A stretch of 64,000 nt of DNA from Actinoplanes derwentensis (GCF_900104725.1 NZ_LT629758.1:6689001-6753000); one strand, 5' to 3'; shown: positions 23,686-32,929, counted from the stretch's first letter. Numbers and translations are program-made. The notes: generated by a model from the letters alone, not told the origin.

Positions 23686-23777
23686 ACTCGCGCTCGCGCG
23701 TTAGCCTCGAATTCCGACAGCACCCGCCGATCTTGGGCGAGCCGGATGGTTCCCTTCGAGCGACAACGAGGGAGACT

Positions 23778-24854
23778 ATGAGCATCAACGACGTGACCAG
23801 GCCCATGACCAGGACCCACGAAAACGTGACCCGGGTCCGCGGACTGACCGAGACGGACCTGCGACGGCTCCGGACCGCTGGCCGGGTGGTCGGCGCGGCC
23901 GGCGGGGCGGTGGCCGGACTGACCGCGCTCTCCGCCGGGCTGCTGCTGCGGCAGGCCGCGGACGCCCGCCGGGTGATCCCGATGGCCGAGGCCCCACCAC
24001 CGCGCGGGGACGGCGTCTACGGCGCGAAATTCGGTGGGCGGCCACTGGTCCTGGTGATCCTGGGTGACTCCACAGCCGCGGGTTACGGCGTGCACCGTCC
24101 CCGGGAGACACCGGGCGCCCTCTTCGCCACCGGCATCTCCCGCCGCCTGCGCCGCCCGGTCCGTCTGCACCGGCTGGCCGTCGTCGGTTCCGTCTCCGCG
24201 GGCCTCCCGTACCAGGTGGACGTCGCCCTGGAGTACGAACCCGACATCGCCGTCATCCTGATCGGCGGGAACGACGTCACGCACGCCTCGGCCCGGCCCG
24301 CCGCGGTCCGCCATCTGGGCGACACGGTGCGACGGCTGCGGGTCATCGGCTGCCGGGTGGTCGTCGGCACCTGCCCCGACCTCGGTGCGATCAAGCCGAT
24401 CAAACCGCCGCTGCGCTGGCTGGCCCGCAGCTGGAGCCGTGATCTCGCGGCCGCTCAGACCGTCGCGGTGGTCGAGGCCGGCGGTCGTACGGTGTCACTC
24501 GGTGACCTGCTGGGCCCGATGTTCGAGGCTGATCCGATCCGAATGTACAGTTCCGACCGTTTCCACCCGTCGGCTGAGGGGTACGCCAGAGCGGTGTCGG
24601 TGATGATGCCGACCGTGCTGGCTGTGCTCGGCACCGAGGACCCGGTGACCACTCCGGTCGCCGAGGACGTCCGGGCTCTGTCCGAGGCGGCCGACGAGGC
24701 GGTCCGCGCGCCGGGTACCGAGGTGGCACCGGTCGGGCGCTGGGCCCGAATGCGGAAGTACCGTTGGTTCAGCACTCGTTCCACGGCCAACGTCGGCGGT
24801 GACCCACAGGGCGGGGCCGTAGGCTATACGCCAGAGGATCATCAGGTCGGCTGA
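23778..24854 (+). CDS. SGNH/GDSL-type hydrolase with N-terminal membrane anchor
   Basis: 358 residues from the ATG at 23778, preceded by GAGGGA. A hydrophobic segment near 42-65 (GGAVAGLTALSAGLLL) anchors it. The SGNH blocks are LGDSTAAGYG (nucleophile Ser), VGSVSAGLP, LIGGNDVTH (oxyanion Asn) and DRFHPSAEGYA (Asp and His). Substrate unknown; likely a lipid or cell-envelope ester. A paralogue follows 15 bases later. Confidence 0.82.
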   Translation: MSINDVTRPMTRTHENVTRVRGLTETDLRRLRTAGRVVGAAGGAVAGLTALSAGLLLRQAADARRVIPMAEAPPPRGDGVYGAKFGGRPLVLVILGDSTAAGYGVHRPRETPGALFATGISRRLRRPVRLHRLAVVGSVSAGLPYQVDVALEYEPDIAVILIGGNDVTHASARPAAVRHLGDTVRRLRVIGCRVVVGTCPDLGAIKPIKPPLRWLARSWSRDLAAAQTVAVVEAGGRTVSLGDLLGPMFEADPIRMYSSDRFHPSAEGYARAVSVMMPTVLAVLGTEDPVTTPVAEDVRALSEAADEAVRAPGTEVAPVGRWARMRKYRWFSTRSTANVGGDPQGGAVGYTPEDHQVG

Positions 24855-24869
24855 CCCCGGGAGGCGGAC

Positions 24870-25661
24870 ATGGCTGGGCTACCGGAACGATTGGCCAGGG
24901 CCGCGGCCACGAGTCTGCTGGCCGGGGCGGTGGGCGGAGTCGCCCTGCTCACCGGCGAGCTGCTCGCCGCGCGGTCCCGGCGTTATGCCAAGCCGACCAT
25001 GGGCCTGGCACTGCGCACGTCGATGGGCCCACAGAACGCGCCGTCGCTGCGCCTGGTGCTGCTCGGCGACTCGGCCGCGGTCGGTGTCGGGGTGGAGTGG
25101 CTGTCCGACACGGTCGGCGGCCAGCTCGCCCGGCTGATGGCCGACGGCGGACCGGACGGTGGACAGCGGCATGTGCTGCTCTCCAGCGTCGGGGTGGCCG
25201 GCTCCCGGTGCAGTGACCTCGCCACCCAGGTCGCGCGCTCACTGCTCGGCGATCGGCCGGATGTCGCGGTGGTGCTGATCGGGGCGTACGACGCCGCTTC
25301 CGGCCGCAGTCCCGAGGACGCGGCGGGTCATCTGGGTCAGGCGGTCCGGCGGTTGCGCTCGGCCGGTGTCCAGGTGGTCGTCGGCACCTGTCCTGACCTC
25401 GGCGCCGCCCGTTCGATGGCGCCGCCGCTGCGGCAGATCGCCGGGCTGGTGGGCCGGCGGATGGCCCGGGCCCAGGCCAAGGCGGTGACCGAGGCCGGTG
25501 GGGTGGTGGTCGATCTGGCCGCTGAGACGGGTGCGGTCTTCCGGGCCGATGCCGGGACCCTCTGTTACGACGGGTTCCACCCGTCCGCGGACGGTTATCG
25601 GGTCTGGGCACACGCCCTGTATCCAGCGGTGGCGAAGGCGGCGTCGTTCCGGTCGGCGTGA
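24870..25661 (+). CDS. SGNH-type hydrolase paralogue with altered block III
   Basis: 263 residues: an N-terminal hydrophobic helix (LLAGAVGGVALLTGELLAA), LGDSAAVGVG with the nucleophile Ser, VVVGTCPDLGAARSM shared with the upstream paralogue, and YDGFHPSADGYR with Asp and His. Block III reads LIGAYDA, so the usual oxyanion-hole Asn of GxND is a Tyr. This may change or abolish activity. It is tandem with and probably co-transcribed with the gene at 23778. Confidence 0.8.
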   Translation: MAGLPERLARAAATSLLAGAVGGVALLTGELLAARSRRYAKPTMGLALRTSMGPQNAPSLRLVLLGDSAAVGVGVEWLSDTVGGQLARLMADGGPDGGQRHVLLSSVGVAGSRCSDLATQVARSLLGDRPDVAVVLIGAYDAASGRSPEDAAGHLGQAVRRLRSAGVQVVVGTCPDLGAARSMAPPLRQIAGLVGRRMARAQAKAVTEAGGVVVDLAAETGAVFRADAGTLCYDGFHPSADGYRVWAHALYPAVAKAASFRSA

Positions 25662-25746
25662 CGTTTTTCCCGTTCACCGACACTTCTTGCACAGCATGTG
25701 ACAAATTCGCGCTTCCGACCATGTTACCGGTGAGTAAACTGGGCGC

Positions 25747-26991
25747 ATGCCGGAAGCTGTCATCGTCGCCACTGCCCGCTCCCCCATCGGCCGCGCCCAC
25801 AAGGGCTCGCTGAAGGATCTGCGTCCCGATGATCTCGCCACCACGATCATCGACGCCGCCCTGTCCAAAGTGCCGCAGCTCGACCGCACCCTGATCGAAG
25901 ACCTCTACCTCGGCTGCGGTCTGCCCGGCGGCGAGCAGGGCTTCAACATGGCCCGCGTGGTCGCCACCCAGCTCGGCCTGGACGGCCTGCCCGGTGCCAC
26001 CGTCACGCGCTACTGCGCGTCCTCGCTGCAGACCACCCGGATGGCCTTCCACGCCATCAAAGCCGGCGAGGGCGACATCTTCGTCTCGGCCGGTGTCGAG
26101 ACCGTGTCCCGGTTCGCCCGCGGCAGCTCCGACGGCCTGCCCTCGGCCGCGCAGGAACTCGTCGGCGGCTCCTGGGCCAACCCGGCCTTCGCCGCCGCCC
26201 AGGCCCGCACCGTGACCTCCGCGAAGAACGGCACCACCTGGCACGACCCGCGCGCTGACGGTCTGGCCCCCGACATCTACATCGGGATGGGCTACACCGC
26301 CGAGAACCTCGCGCAGATCAAGAACGTGTCCCGCGAGGAGATGGACGAGTTCGGCGTCCGCAGCCAGAACCTCGCCGAGAAAGCCATCGCCAACGGCTTC
26401 TGGGACCGGGAGATCACTCCGGTCACCCTGCCCGACGGCACCGTCGTGTCGAAGGACGACGGCCCCCGGGCGGGCGTCACCATCGACGCGGTCTCCCAGC
26501 TCAAGCCGGTCTTCCGCGAGGACGGCCGAGTCACCGCCGGCAACTGCTGCCCGCTCAACGACGGTGCCGCCGCAGTCGTGATCATGAGCGACACCAAGGC
26601 CCGTGAACTCGGCATCACCCCACTCGCCCGGATCGTCTCCACCGGCGTCACCGGCCTCTCCGCGGAGATCATGGGCCTCGGCCCGGTCGAGGCGTCCAAG
26701 CAGGCTCTCCGGCGCGCCGGCATGACCATCGACGACGTCGACCTGGTGGAGATCAACGAGGCGTTCGCGGCCCAGGTCATCCCGTCGTACCAGGACCTCG
26801 GCATCCCCCTGGACAAGCTGAACGTCAACGGCGGCGCGATCGCTGTCGGCCACCCGTTCGGCATGACCGGCGCCCGCATCACCGGCACCCTGCTCAACTC
26901 CCTGGACTGGCACGACAAGAGCATCGGCCTGGAGACCATGTGCGTCGGCGGCGGCCAGGGCATGGCGTTGATCCTCGAACGCCTGAGCTGA
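25747..26991 (+). CDS. Acetyl-CoA acetyltransferase (thiolase)
   Basis: A 414-residue thiolase. The acyl-accepting Cys is in VTRYCASSLQTTRMA, with NEAFAAQVI, GGAIAVGHPFGMTGARI (His) and the C-terminal CVGGGQGMALILE (second Cys). It interconverts acetyl-CoA and longer beta-ketoacyl-CoA in fatty-acid breakdown or acetoacetyl-CoA formation. Monocistronic, with a strong terminator downstream. Confidence 0.9.
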   Translation: MPEAVIVATARSPIGRAHKGSLKDLRPDDLATTIIDAALSKVPQLDRTLIEDLYLGCGLPGGEQGFNMARVVATQLGLDGLPGATVTRYCASSLQTTRMAFHAIKAGEGDIFVSAGVETVSRFARGSSDGLPSAAQELVGGSWANPAFAAAQARTVTSAKNGTTWHDPRADGLAPDIYIGMGYTAENLAQIKNVSREEMDEFGVRSQNLAEKAIANGFWDREITPVTLPDGTVVSKDDGPRAGVTIDAVSQLKPVFREDGRVTAGNCCPLNDGAAAVVIMSDTKARELGITPLARIVSTGVTGLSAEIMGLGPVEASKQALRRAGMTIDDVDLVEINEAFAAQVIPSYQDLGIPLDKLNVNGGAIAVGHPFGMTGARITGTLLNSLDWHDKSIGLETMCVGGGQGMALILERLS

Positions 26992-27015
26992 ACCCAGCAC
27001 TCTCCCCGTCCCGAT

Positions 27016-27069
27016 CTCCCTGCTCACCCGGCCCCGGTCTCCCCGCTCATCGTTTCGGTGAGCAGGGAG
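27016..27069 (+). terminator. 13-bp hairpin after the thiolase gene
   Basis: CTCCCTGCTCACC (27016-27028) and GGTGAGCAGGGAG (27057-27069) are exact reverse complements, with further GC-rich pairing in the loop. Confidence 0.65.
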
Positions 27070-27104
27070 GGGCCGGGTTTCGGTGAGCGGGCAGAATCAG
27101 GCCG

Positions 27105-28337
27105 ATGAGCGAGATCCTCGACGCGATCCACCGCGCCTATCGCCGGGAGACCGAACCGGCCCGGCTCGGCGACCACCAGGTGCGGATCATGAGCTTCCCG
27201 CTGGGCGGCCACGGCCCGATGACCACGATCTTCCGGATCCGGTACGGCCGGGTCACCCTGCTGCGAGCCGCCAAAGGCACCTACCGCGAAGACGTGGCGA
27301 TCGCTCTGCTCGACGCCGCCGACCGGGTGCCCGCCGACCCGGGTGAGAGCGTGCACGTCCTGCCCTTGGAGATCGACGGCTTCCCCTTGGACCGGGTGGT
27401 CGTCCTCCGGCCGGTCGACGAGTTCCGCAGGCATCCCGCCCTCAACGCGATCACCACCCTGGCCGCCCCCGCACATCGCAGCGAAGTCCGCCCCGGCGAG
27501 TCCCGAGAGACGTTCGAACAGGTCACCGGCGGTGTATTATGCCTGCCGCTCGGCGAGTGGTCCCGCCCGGCGCAGCCCCGCGCCGACACCCGCCTGCTGG
27601 ACGAATGGCCCGGCGGCCAGATGTACCCCACCGAGGCGACCCTTCCGTGGCCCGCCGCGACCCAACTGACCCGAGTGGCCAACGACCTTCCGCCCGGCGT
27701 ACGCCTGGAACTCACCGACGTCCGAGGCCACCGCCTGGTGATCACCCGATCCTGGGACCGCCTGACCGGAACCCTGTTCCCCCCGTCTTCTCCTGATTCC
27801 CCGGCTTTCCCGGTCCCCTCGGCTTCCCCGGCTCCCCCGTTCTCACCGGAATCCCTTCCCTCGCCGGGCGCCGATGACTCCCTGCCCGTCGACGTTCCCC
27901 GCTTGGCGGCCTGGGCTGCACTGGCCCCGATCTTCTCCGGAGACCCGATCCCGTCGGCATCGGAGTTGATCGTCCCGGGCAGTCCCGAGGAGGACGTCCT
28001 GGAGATGACCTACGAGACCACCGACCGCGGCCACGCGGAACGCCCGTTCCTGACAACCTTGGAAAGCTGCACAAAACGCATTCAAAACCACATCTTGCGT
28101 ACGCCCGGCAATTGGGCAGTCTTCACTTCCCGCTCCGGCGCCATCGTCCAGGTCCGCAACGAGGATCACGACCCACCGCTCTGGCTGGAGACCCCCTACC
28201 CCGACGAGCACCTCTCCCGAGGCCACCACGTGACAATCCCCGAGGCCACCCGAATCCTCACCACCCTGGCCCGCGAAGACCGAACCCCAGTCCCCGACCT
28301 AACCAACCTGCAAACGATCCCCTGGAACTCTCCCTGA
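27105..28337 (+). CDS. 410-residue hypothetical protein with Ser/Pro-rich linker
   Basis: Two globular parts flank a low-complexity Ser/Pro/Phe linker (about 225-262, e.g. FPPSSPDSPAFPVPSASP). The N-terminal part begins MSEILDAIHRAYRRETEPA and includes MTTIFRIRYGRVTLLRAA. The C-terminal part (about 265-400) contains WAVFTSRSGAIVQVRNEDHD and PPLWLETPYPDEHLSRGHH, reminiscent of small immunity-type folds, though I cannot name a family. There is no signal peptide. Standing alone between terminators, it gives no contextual clue. Confidence 0.6.
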   Translation: MSEILDAIHRAYRRETEPARLGDHQVRIMSFPLGGHGPMTTIFRIRYGRVTLLRAAKGTYREDVAIALLDAADRVPADPGESVHVLPLEIDGFPLDRVVVLRPVDEFRRHPALNAITTLAAPAHRSEVRPGESRETFEQVTGGVLCLPLGEWSRPAQPRADTRLLDEWPGGQMYPTEATLPWPAATQLTRVANDLPPGVRLELTDVRGHRLVITRSWDRLTGTLFPPSSPDSPAFPVPSASPAPPFSPESLPSPGADDSLPVDVPRLAAWAALAPIFSGDPIPSASELIVPGSPEEDVLEMTYETTDRGHAERPFLTTLESCTKRIQNHILRTPGNWAVFTSRSGAIVQVRNEDHDPPLWLETPYPDEHLSRGHHVTIPEATRILTTLAREDRTPVPDLTNLQTIPWNSP

Positions 28338-28599
28338 CCCGACCCCACGCCCACCTCCCCTGTCGCACCCCAGACTCCCCGGCACACCCCGCACCCCTGA
28401 CCAACCGTCGCGACGATGCTCCGACCAGGAGAAACGCCATGACCTTCCGAACCCATCGCCATCAACCGGCCTGAATCAATGCGATAACCGCCAATTTGCC
28501 TGAGGCATCGCCAGGACCATCGGCCGGGTTGAAGGAACACCGCAGCCATCGACTGCCTTAAAGGCACACCGTGGCCATCGGCTGGCTTGGAGAAGCACC
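28338..28599. other. Gap with imperfect direct repeats
   Basis: No gene is supported. Just before the GNAT gene at 28600 two imperfect repeats share the core CACCGYRGCCATCGRCTG (near 28537-28554 and 28567-28584), and a partial third CACCGTG overlaps the GNAT start codon. They could be regulator sites. Confidence 0.4.
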
Positions 28600-29058
28600 G
28601 TGACTCACCGAATTACCGTCCTGAGCTACGGCTCGCCGAGATTCACCGAAACCGCAGCGCTTTTCGACGAATATCGGGTCCACTACGGTCAGCCCTCGAA
28701 CCAGGAGGCAACCGCCCGCTGGCTGTCCGCCCGACTCGGCGAAGGCACGCTGAACCTGATCGCAGCACTCCACGACGATCACCCAGTTGGCCTGGTCACC
28801 ACTGTGCGGCTACCCGCCTCGCTGCGGCTGGGCACGATCTGCTCGATCCGCGACCTCTACGTCGCACCGTCCCACCGCCGCAACGGAACCGCCCGCGCCC
28901 TGCTGGACCATGTGATCACCAAAGCCCGCTCATCAGGTGACCTCCGAGTGTCCCTGCAGACCGAGCCGGACAACACCTCAGCCCAGGCTCTCTACGCCGC
29001 GCTGGGCTTCCACCAGGTCCACGGCTTGGACCTGCTGAACCTCACCCTTGTTCCCTGA
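28600..29058 (+). CDS. GNAT-family N-acetyltransferase
   Basis: 152 residues from a GTG at 28600. Motif A reads LYVAPSHRRNGTARALLDHV and motif B NTSAQALYAALGFHQVHG, the acetyl-CoA-binding core. The N-terminal part (AALFDEYRVHYGQPS) is as in many GNAT proteins of unknown substrate. It stands alone. The 217 bases after it hold no gene that I can support. Confidence 0.82.
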   Translation: MTHRITVLSYGSPRFTETAALFDEYRVHYGQPSNQEATARWLSARLGEGTLNLIAALHDDHPVGLVTTVRLPASLRLGTICSIRDLYVAPSHRRNGTARALLDHVITKARSSGDLRVSLQTEPDNTSAQALYAALGFHQVHGLDLLNLTLVP

Positions 29059-29275
29059 TCGCCAGGTTCTCGGTCGGCCCGCCCGAGTCGTCGCCGTCGC
29101 GGGCGGCGCACCCGATCCCAAGCAGCGCCCAAAGTCGGGCTGGCGGTAGTGGCCCAGCCAGCCGCCGGGTCTGTCGGACGCCCTGACCCACTAGACGCCC
29201 GGGAAACCCCTCTGGCTTGGCATCTGCGATACAGCCTGGACCAGACGGCACGAGCGCGGAGCAACGGGCCTTCGA

Positions 29276-29590
29276 TCAGAGGGTTGCGCGGACCTCGTCG
29301 GTCACCGCGGTCGCGCGGTCCAGCAGTTCGGCGGAGGGACCGGCCGCAAGGATGTCGTCGGCAAGAACCCGGATCTGGTCGCGCAGCACCAGGTCATGCA
29401 GGTGCGGAACCGGGCGCGCGGGCGAATTCTCAGCCTCGGCACCCAGATCGGCTAGGTGCTGCACCAGCCGTTGGACGGACTCGGAACGAGTACCGGCCCC
29501 GCCGCCGGCCGGGGCCGTCCGCCAGCGCCGCTCGTCCCAATGGTGGATCTGAGTGAGCAGGCGTTCGATGGCGGTGGCGAAGTCAGACAC
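29276..29590 (-). CDS. Conserved actinobacterial hypothetical protein
   Basis: 104 residues from a GTG at 29590 (VSDFATAIERLLTQIHHWDE). Helical, with VQRLVQHLADLGAEAEN and VLRDQIRVLADDILAAG. Similar short helical proteins are widespread in actinobacteria without known function. It lies downstream of the two terminators that follow the Bax-inhibitor gene. Confidence 0.6.
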   Translation of the reverse strand: MSDFATAIERLLTQIHHWDERRWRTAPAGGGAGTRSESVQRLVQHLADLGAEAENSPARPVPHLHDLVLRDQIRVLADDILAAGPSAELLDRATAVTDEVRATL

Positions 29591-29625
29591 CCGGCGACGA
29601 TACCCGGCACCGCAACGGGAACGGG

Positions 29626-29661
29626 AAAGCCCGCCCGGGGCCAAGGCACGGGGCGGGCTTT
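29626..29661. terminator. 11-bp hairpin terminator
   Basis: AAAGCCCGCCC (29626-29636) pairs with GGGCGGGCTTT (29651-29661). It is the second of two hairpins between the Bax-inhibitor gene and the gene at 29276-29590. Confidence 0.65.
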
Positions 29662-29674
29662 CTCGTAAGTCGGG

Positions 29675-29714
29675 GGCAACGCCCGGTCCGCGGGGAGGCG
29701 GGCCGGGCGTTGCC
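29675..29714 (-). terminator. 12-bp hairpin terminator after the Bax-inhibitor gene
   Basis: GGCAACGCCCGG (29675-29686) pairs with CCGGGCGTTGCC (29703-29714), 20 bases past the stop codon. Confidence 0.7.
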
Positions 29715-29734
29715 TGGTGACGACGGACGAACCG

Positions 29735-30574
29735 TCAGTCGTCGCCGCCTTGGAAGAAGCTCAGCAGGCGAAGGATCTCGATGTAGAGCCAGACGAGGCC
29801 GACCAGGATGCCGAACGCCGCGGTCCAGGAGTAACGCTGCGGCAGACCCATCCGCACGCCCTCCTCGATCTCGTTGAAGTTCAGGATGAAGCTCAGCGAG
29901 GCGACCACGATGCAGATCAGGCTGAAGCCGATGCCCAGGGCGCCGTTGTCACGCAGGCCGGTGTTGAAACCGAACAGCGACAGCACCAGGTTGATCAGCA
30001 TGACGCCGAAGAGACCCGCCATGATCGCGATCATGGCGCGGGCGAACTTCGGGGTGGCCCGGATGATCCGGGCCTTGTAGAGCCCGGCCATGATGAAGAA
30101 GACACCGAACGTGGCGACCACGGCCTGCAGGACGATGCCGTCGTAACCCATGATGCTCTGGAAGAACTTGGACACCATGCCGACGAAGACGCCTTCGATG
30201 ACCGCGTACGTGATCACGAGCGCCGGGTTGGCCATCCGCGAGAACGAGATGACCATGCCGAGGACGAGGCCGATCAGCGCGGCACCGATCCAGGCGGGGC
30301 CGATCAGCGTGTTCGGGATAAGGTTCCACGCGGCGACGGCGGAGATGCCGGTGATGCCGAGCAGCGTGACCGTCTTGACGACAACGTCGTCGATGGTCAT
30401 CGGCTGGACGGCCGGAGGAGCGGACGGGTAACCCGCTGCCGTGGGGTAGGGATCGCCGTAACCCGGCTGACCGTAACCCGGCTGCGAGGCCGGCCCAGAT
30501 GGCCCGTACCCGGCCGCTCGCTCCCGCTCGGCCGCCTGGCCGAGTCGCGAGAGCACCGGGTTTGAAGTCTTCAC
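29735..30574 (-). CDS. Bax inhibitor-1/YccA-family membrane protein
   Basis: 279 residues from a GTG at 30574 with GGGAGG nine bases upstream. The cytoplasmic N-terminus is Gly/Pro/Tyr-rich (QPGYGQPGYGDPYPT). Seven hydrophobic segments follow, including TLLGITGISAVAAWNLI, LGMVISFSRMANPALVITYA, GIVLQAVVATFGVFFIMAGL and FGILVGLVWLYIEILRLLSF. Bacterial members are poorly characterised, with pH-sensitive calcium leak proposed for one. Function here unknown. Confidence 0.85.
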   Translation of the reverse strand: MKTSNPVLSRLGQAAERERAAGYGPSGPASQPGYGQPGYGDPYPTAAGYPSAPPAVQPMTIDDVVVKTVTLLGITGISAVAAWNLIPNTLIGPAWIGAALIGLVLGMVISFSRMANPALVITYAVIEGVFVGMVSKFFQSIMGYDGIVLQAVVATFGVFFIMAGLYKARIIRATPKFARAMIAIMAGLFGVMLINLVLSLFGFNTGLRDNGALGIGFSLICIVVASLSFILNFNEIEEGVRMGLPQRYSWTAAFGILVGLVWLYIEILRLLSFFQGGDD

Positions 30575-30723
30575 TGTTTCCAGCCTCCCTTGAGGGTCAG
30601 GCACGATGCCTGTCACTCAAGGGTAAGCGGTTCTCGCGATAAGCGCCGCACCGTGTAGCTGTGAGCCGCCTGAGAGTGAGACTTATTCCTGCAGGTCACC
30701 GCATGTGAGGAACAGCGCAAAGC

Positions 30724-30750
30724 GCGGTCGCGGCGCATCGCCGCGACCGC
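30724..30750 (-). terminator. 12-bp perfect hairpin downstream of tRNA-Leu
   Basis: GCGGTCGCGGCG (30724-30735) pairs with CGCCGCGACCGC (30739-30750) around a three-base loop, nine bases past the tRNA 3' end, with a short T run beyond it on the minus strand. Confidence 0.7.
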
Positions 30751-30759
30751 GGAACTCGG

Positions 30760-30842
30760 TGCCCGGGGCGGGTCTCGAACCCGCACGCCTTTTGGGGCAG
30801 CCGCTTTTAAGGCGGCCGTGTCTGCCATTCCACCACCCGGGC
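30760..30842 (-). tRNA. tRNA-Leu (UAA anticodon)
   Basis: Reading the minus strand, the acceptor GCCCGGG (30842-30836) pairs with CCCGGGC (30767-30761), followed by discriminator A at 30760. The anticodon arm is GCCGC-CTTAAAA-GCGGC, giving UAA. There is a long variable arm as expected for tRNA-Leu, and a T arm with GGTTCGAGACC. CCA is not encoded. Confidence 0.93.
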
Positions 30843-30900
30843 GGCCTGCGAACACCGTAGCTGGTGCCGCCCGGGCAGTGGAAACGGCCATGGCCGCAAA

Positions 30901-32271
30901 TCAGCGGGTTCCGGCGGTGACCTTCTTCTCCGGCGCCTTCTCGGCGGGCAGCGCCACCGGCGGGGTCACCTCGATGAAGTCCTCACGCGGGCGGTGCAGC
31001 TGGCCGAGCGCCACGGTCTCCCGCTTGAACAGGAACGCCAGCACCCAGTCGGCGAGCACTCGGATCTTGCGGTTGGTCGACGGGATCCGGCTCACGTGGT
31101 AGAAGCGGTGCATCAGCCACGCGGGGTAGCCCTTGACCTTGATGCCGTAGACGTGCGCGACACCCTTGTTGATGCCGAGGCCGGCAACACCACCGACGTG
31201 CTTGTGCCGGTACTCCTTCGGGGCACCGCCGCGCACCACCTGGGCGATGTTGTCGGCGAGCACCTTGGCCTGACGGACCGCGTGCTGGGCGCTCGGCGAG
31301 CACCAGCCACCCGGGTTGGTCAGGTCGGGGACCTGCGCGCAGTCACCGGCGGACCAGGCGCCATCGAGCGGCTCGCTGGTCTCGTTGTCGGCGACCTGCA
31401 AGGTGGGCAGGCAGTTGACGTGCCCGCGCGGGCCGAGCGGCAGGTCGGTGTTGGCCAGCATCGGCGACGGCTTCACACCCGCCGTCCAGACCAGGGTCTC
31501 GGCGCGGAACGAGTCTCCGTCGGAGAGCACGATCCTGCCGTCGACGCAGGACTGCAGGAAGGTGCCCAGCCGCAGGTCGATGCCGCGGGAGGCGAGCTGA
31601 CGGGCCGCGTACGCACCCATCTCCGGGCCCACCTCGGGCAGGATCCGGTTGGTCGCCTCGACCAGGATGAAGTGGACCTCCTTCGGGTCCAGCTCCGGGT
31701 AGTACTTCAGCGCGTCGGAGACCACGTCCTGCATCTCGGCGAGCGCTTCGATGCCGGCGAACCCGCCACCGACGAAGACGAAGTTCAGCGAGGCCTTGCG
31801 CACGCCCTCGTCCGGCGTCACCGCGGCGACGTCGAGCCGGTCGAGGATGTGGTTGCGCAGGTAGATGGCCTCACCGATGGTCTTCAGACCGATACCGATG
31901 TCGCTGAGGCCGGGAATCGGCAGGGTCCGCGAGACCGAGCCGGGCGCCACGATGATGTGGTCGTACTCCATCTCGTAAGCGGGGCCGTCGATCGGCTGGA
32001 TCGTGACGGTCTTACGAGCGTGTTCGAGCTTGGTTACCTCACCGGAGACGATGCGGCACTTCTTCAGCTCCCGGCGCAGCGGCACCACGGCGTGTCGCGG
32101 CGAAATGTTACCGGCCGCTGCCTCAGGCAGGAACGGCTGGTAAGTCATGTGTGGAACAGGATCGATGACGACGATCTCGGCCTGGTTCCGGTTCAGCTTC
32201 TTGGACAGGCGGAGGGCGGCGTAAAGCCCGACGTGACCTGCTCCAACGACGACTATGCGCGGCGGATTCAC
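30901..32271 (-). CDS. ndh: Type II NADH dehydrogenase (NDH-2)
   Basis: A 456-residue flavoprotein that passes electrons from NADH to quinone without proton pumping at the inner face of the membrane. It has an N-terminal FAD-binding VVVGAGHVGLYAALRL, a second dinucleotide fold FVFVGGGFAGIEALAE for NADH, HIIVAPGS, TLVWTAGVKPSP and the AGDCAQVPD FAD motif. The C-terminus has the amphipathic, aromatic region (YPAWLMHRFYHVSRIPS) that docks to membranes. Monocistronic, upstream of tRNA-Leu. Confidence 0.92.
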   Translation of the reverse strand: MNPPRIVVVGAGHVGLYAALRLSKKLNRNQAEIVVIDPVPHMTYQPFLPEAAAGNISPRHAVVPLRRELKKCRIVSGEVTKLEHARKTVTIQPIDGPAYEMEYDHIIVAPGSVSRTLPIPGLSDIGIGLKTIGEAIYLRNHILDRLDVAAVTPDEGVRKASLNFVFVGGGFAGIEALAEMQDVVSDALKYYPELDPKEVHFILVEATNRILPEVGPEMGAYAARQLASRGIDLRLGTFLQSCVDGRIVLSDGDSFRAETLVWTAGVKPSPMLANTDLPLGPRGHVNCLPTLQVADNETSEPLDGAWSAGDCAQVPDLTNPGGWCSPSAQHAVRQAKVLADNIAQVVRGGAPKEYRHKHVGGVAGLGINKGVAHVYGIKVKGYPAWLMHRFYHVSRIPSTNRKIRVLADWVLAFLFKRETVALGQLHRPREDFIEVTPPVALPAEKAPEKKVTAGTR

Positions 32272-32358
32272 CGCTCTATTGTCGCGCGCGGATGGGGTCT
32301 GATGCGTCGTTCTGTGACGATCACAACGGCTGAAGTCAAGTGACGAAATACTCAGATT

Positions 32359-32925
32359 TCACTCACGACGGGTCAGACGTGATAGGACCATCGTCACAGC
32401 GGCTGCCGCGGCCAGGCCGACCACCGTCGCCAGCTCAAAGGGGTCCCCGCCCAGGTCAGCAGTCAATCCCAGAGCCAAGATGATCACCACTGCGGAGATC
32501 ACCACGACGGCCAGGGAACGCACCAGCCACAGACCCGGCACGTCGAAGTTGACTATCGCATCGTAGGGCAGCACCGCGGCGAGCGCCGTCAGGGTGTGCG
32601 CCAGGTAGAGCAGCGTGGACAGGGCCAGCACTCGCCAGAGCGTGACCGGCGAGCCGAACGCCGAGGTGTCGACCAACCAGCCGGCGATCACCACGAGCGC
32701 GGCAACCGTACCCCCGCGGCCCCGGGGTGCCACCACCGGCCAGAAGGCGACGCAGGCGACGGTGAGAAAGAATCGCGGGCTGCTCAGCAGCTCGATCGGC
32801 CAGGCGACGCCGAAGGCGAGCAGGCCGGTGACCAGGATGCCGCATCGGACGATGAACGGTACGGCCGTAGCCCGCCTCACCGCGGTCTTCCACCGGCCCA
32901 TCCGTCCGGACAACGCGCTCAGCAT
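32359..32925 (-). CDS. Integral membrane protein of the MoxR/DUF58 operon
   Basis: 188 residues from the ATG at 32925, four bases after the DUF58 gene stop; the ribosome site GAGGGGGC is inside that gene. Six or so hydrophobic segments (e.g. CGILVTGLLAFGVAWPI, VAALVVIAGWLVDTSAF, SLAVVVISAVVIILALGL). No family recognised. Last gene of the operon. Confidence 0.65.
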   Translation of the reverse strand: MLSALSGRMGRWKTAVRRATAVPFIVRCGILVTGLLAFGVAWPIELLSSPRFFLTVACVAFWPVVAPRGRGGTVAALVVIAGWLVDTSAFGSPVTLWRVLALSTLLYLAHTLTALAAVLPYDAIVNFDVPGLWLVRSLAVVVISAVVIILALGLTADLGGDPFELATVVGLAAAAAVTMVLSRLTRRE

Positions 32926-32929
32926 TTGA

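Noticed and set aside
24949..27027. 692-codon minus-strand frame opposite the second SGNH and thiolase genes
   Set aside because: The thiolase and SGNH frames carry all catalytic motifs; the opposite frame is Gly/Ala/Arg-rich with no recognisable domain.
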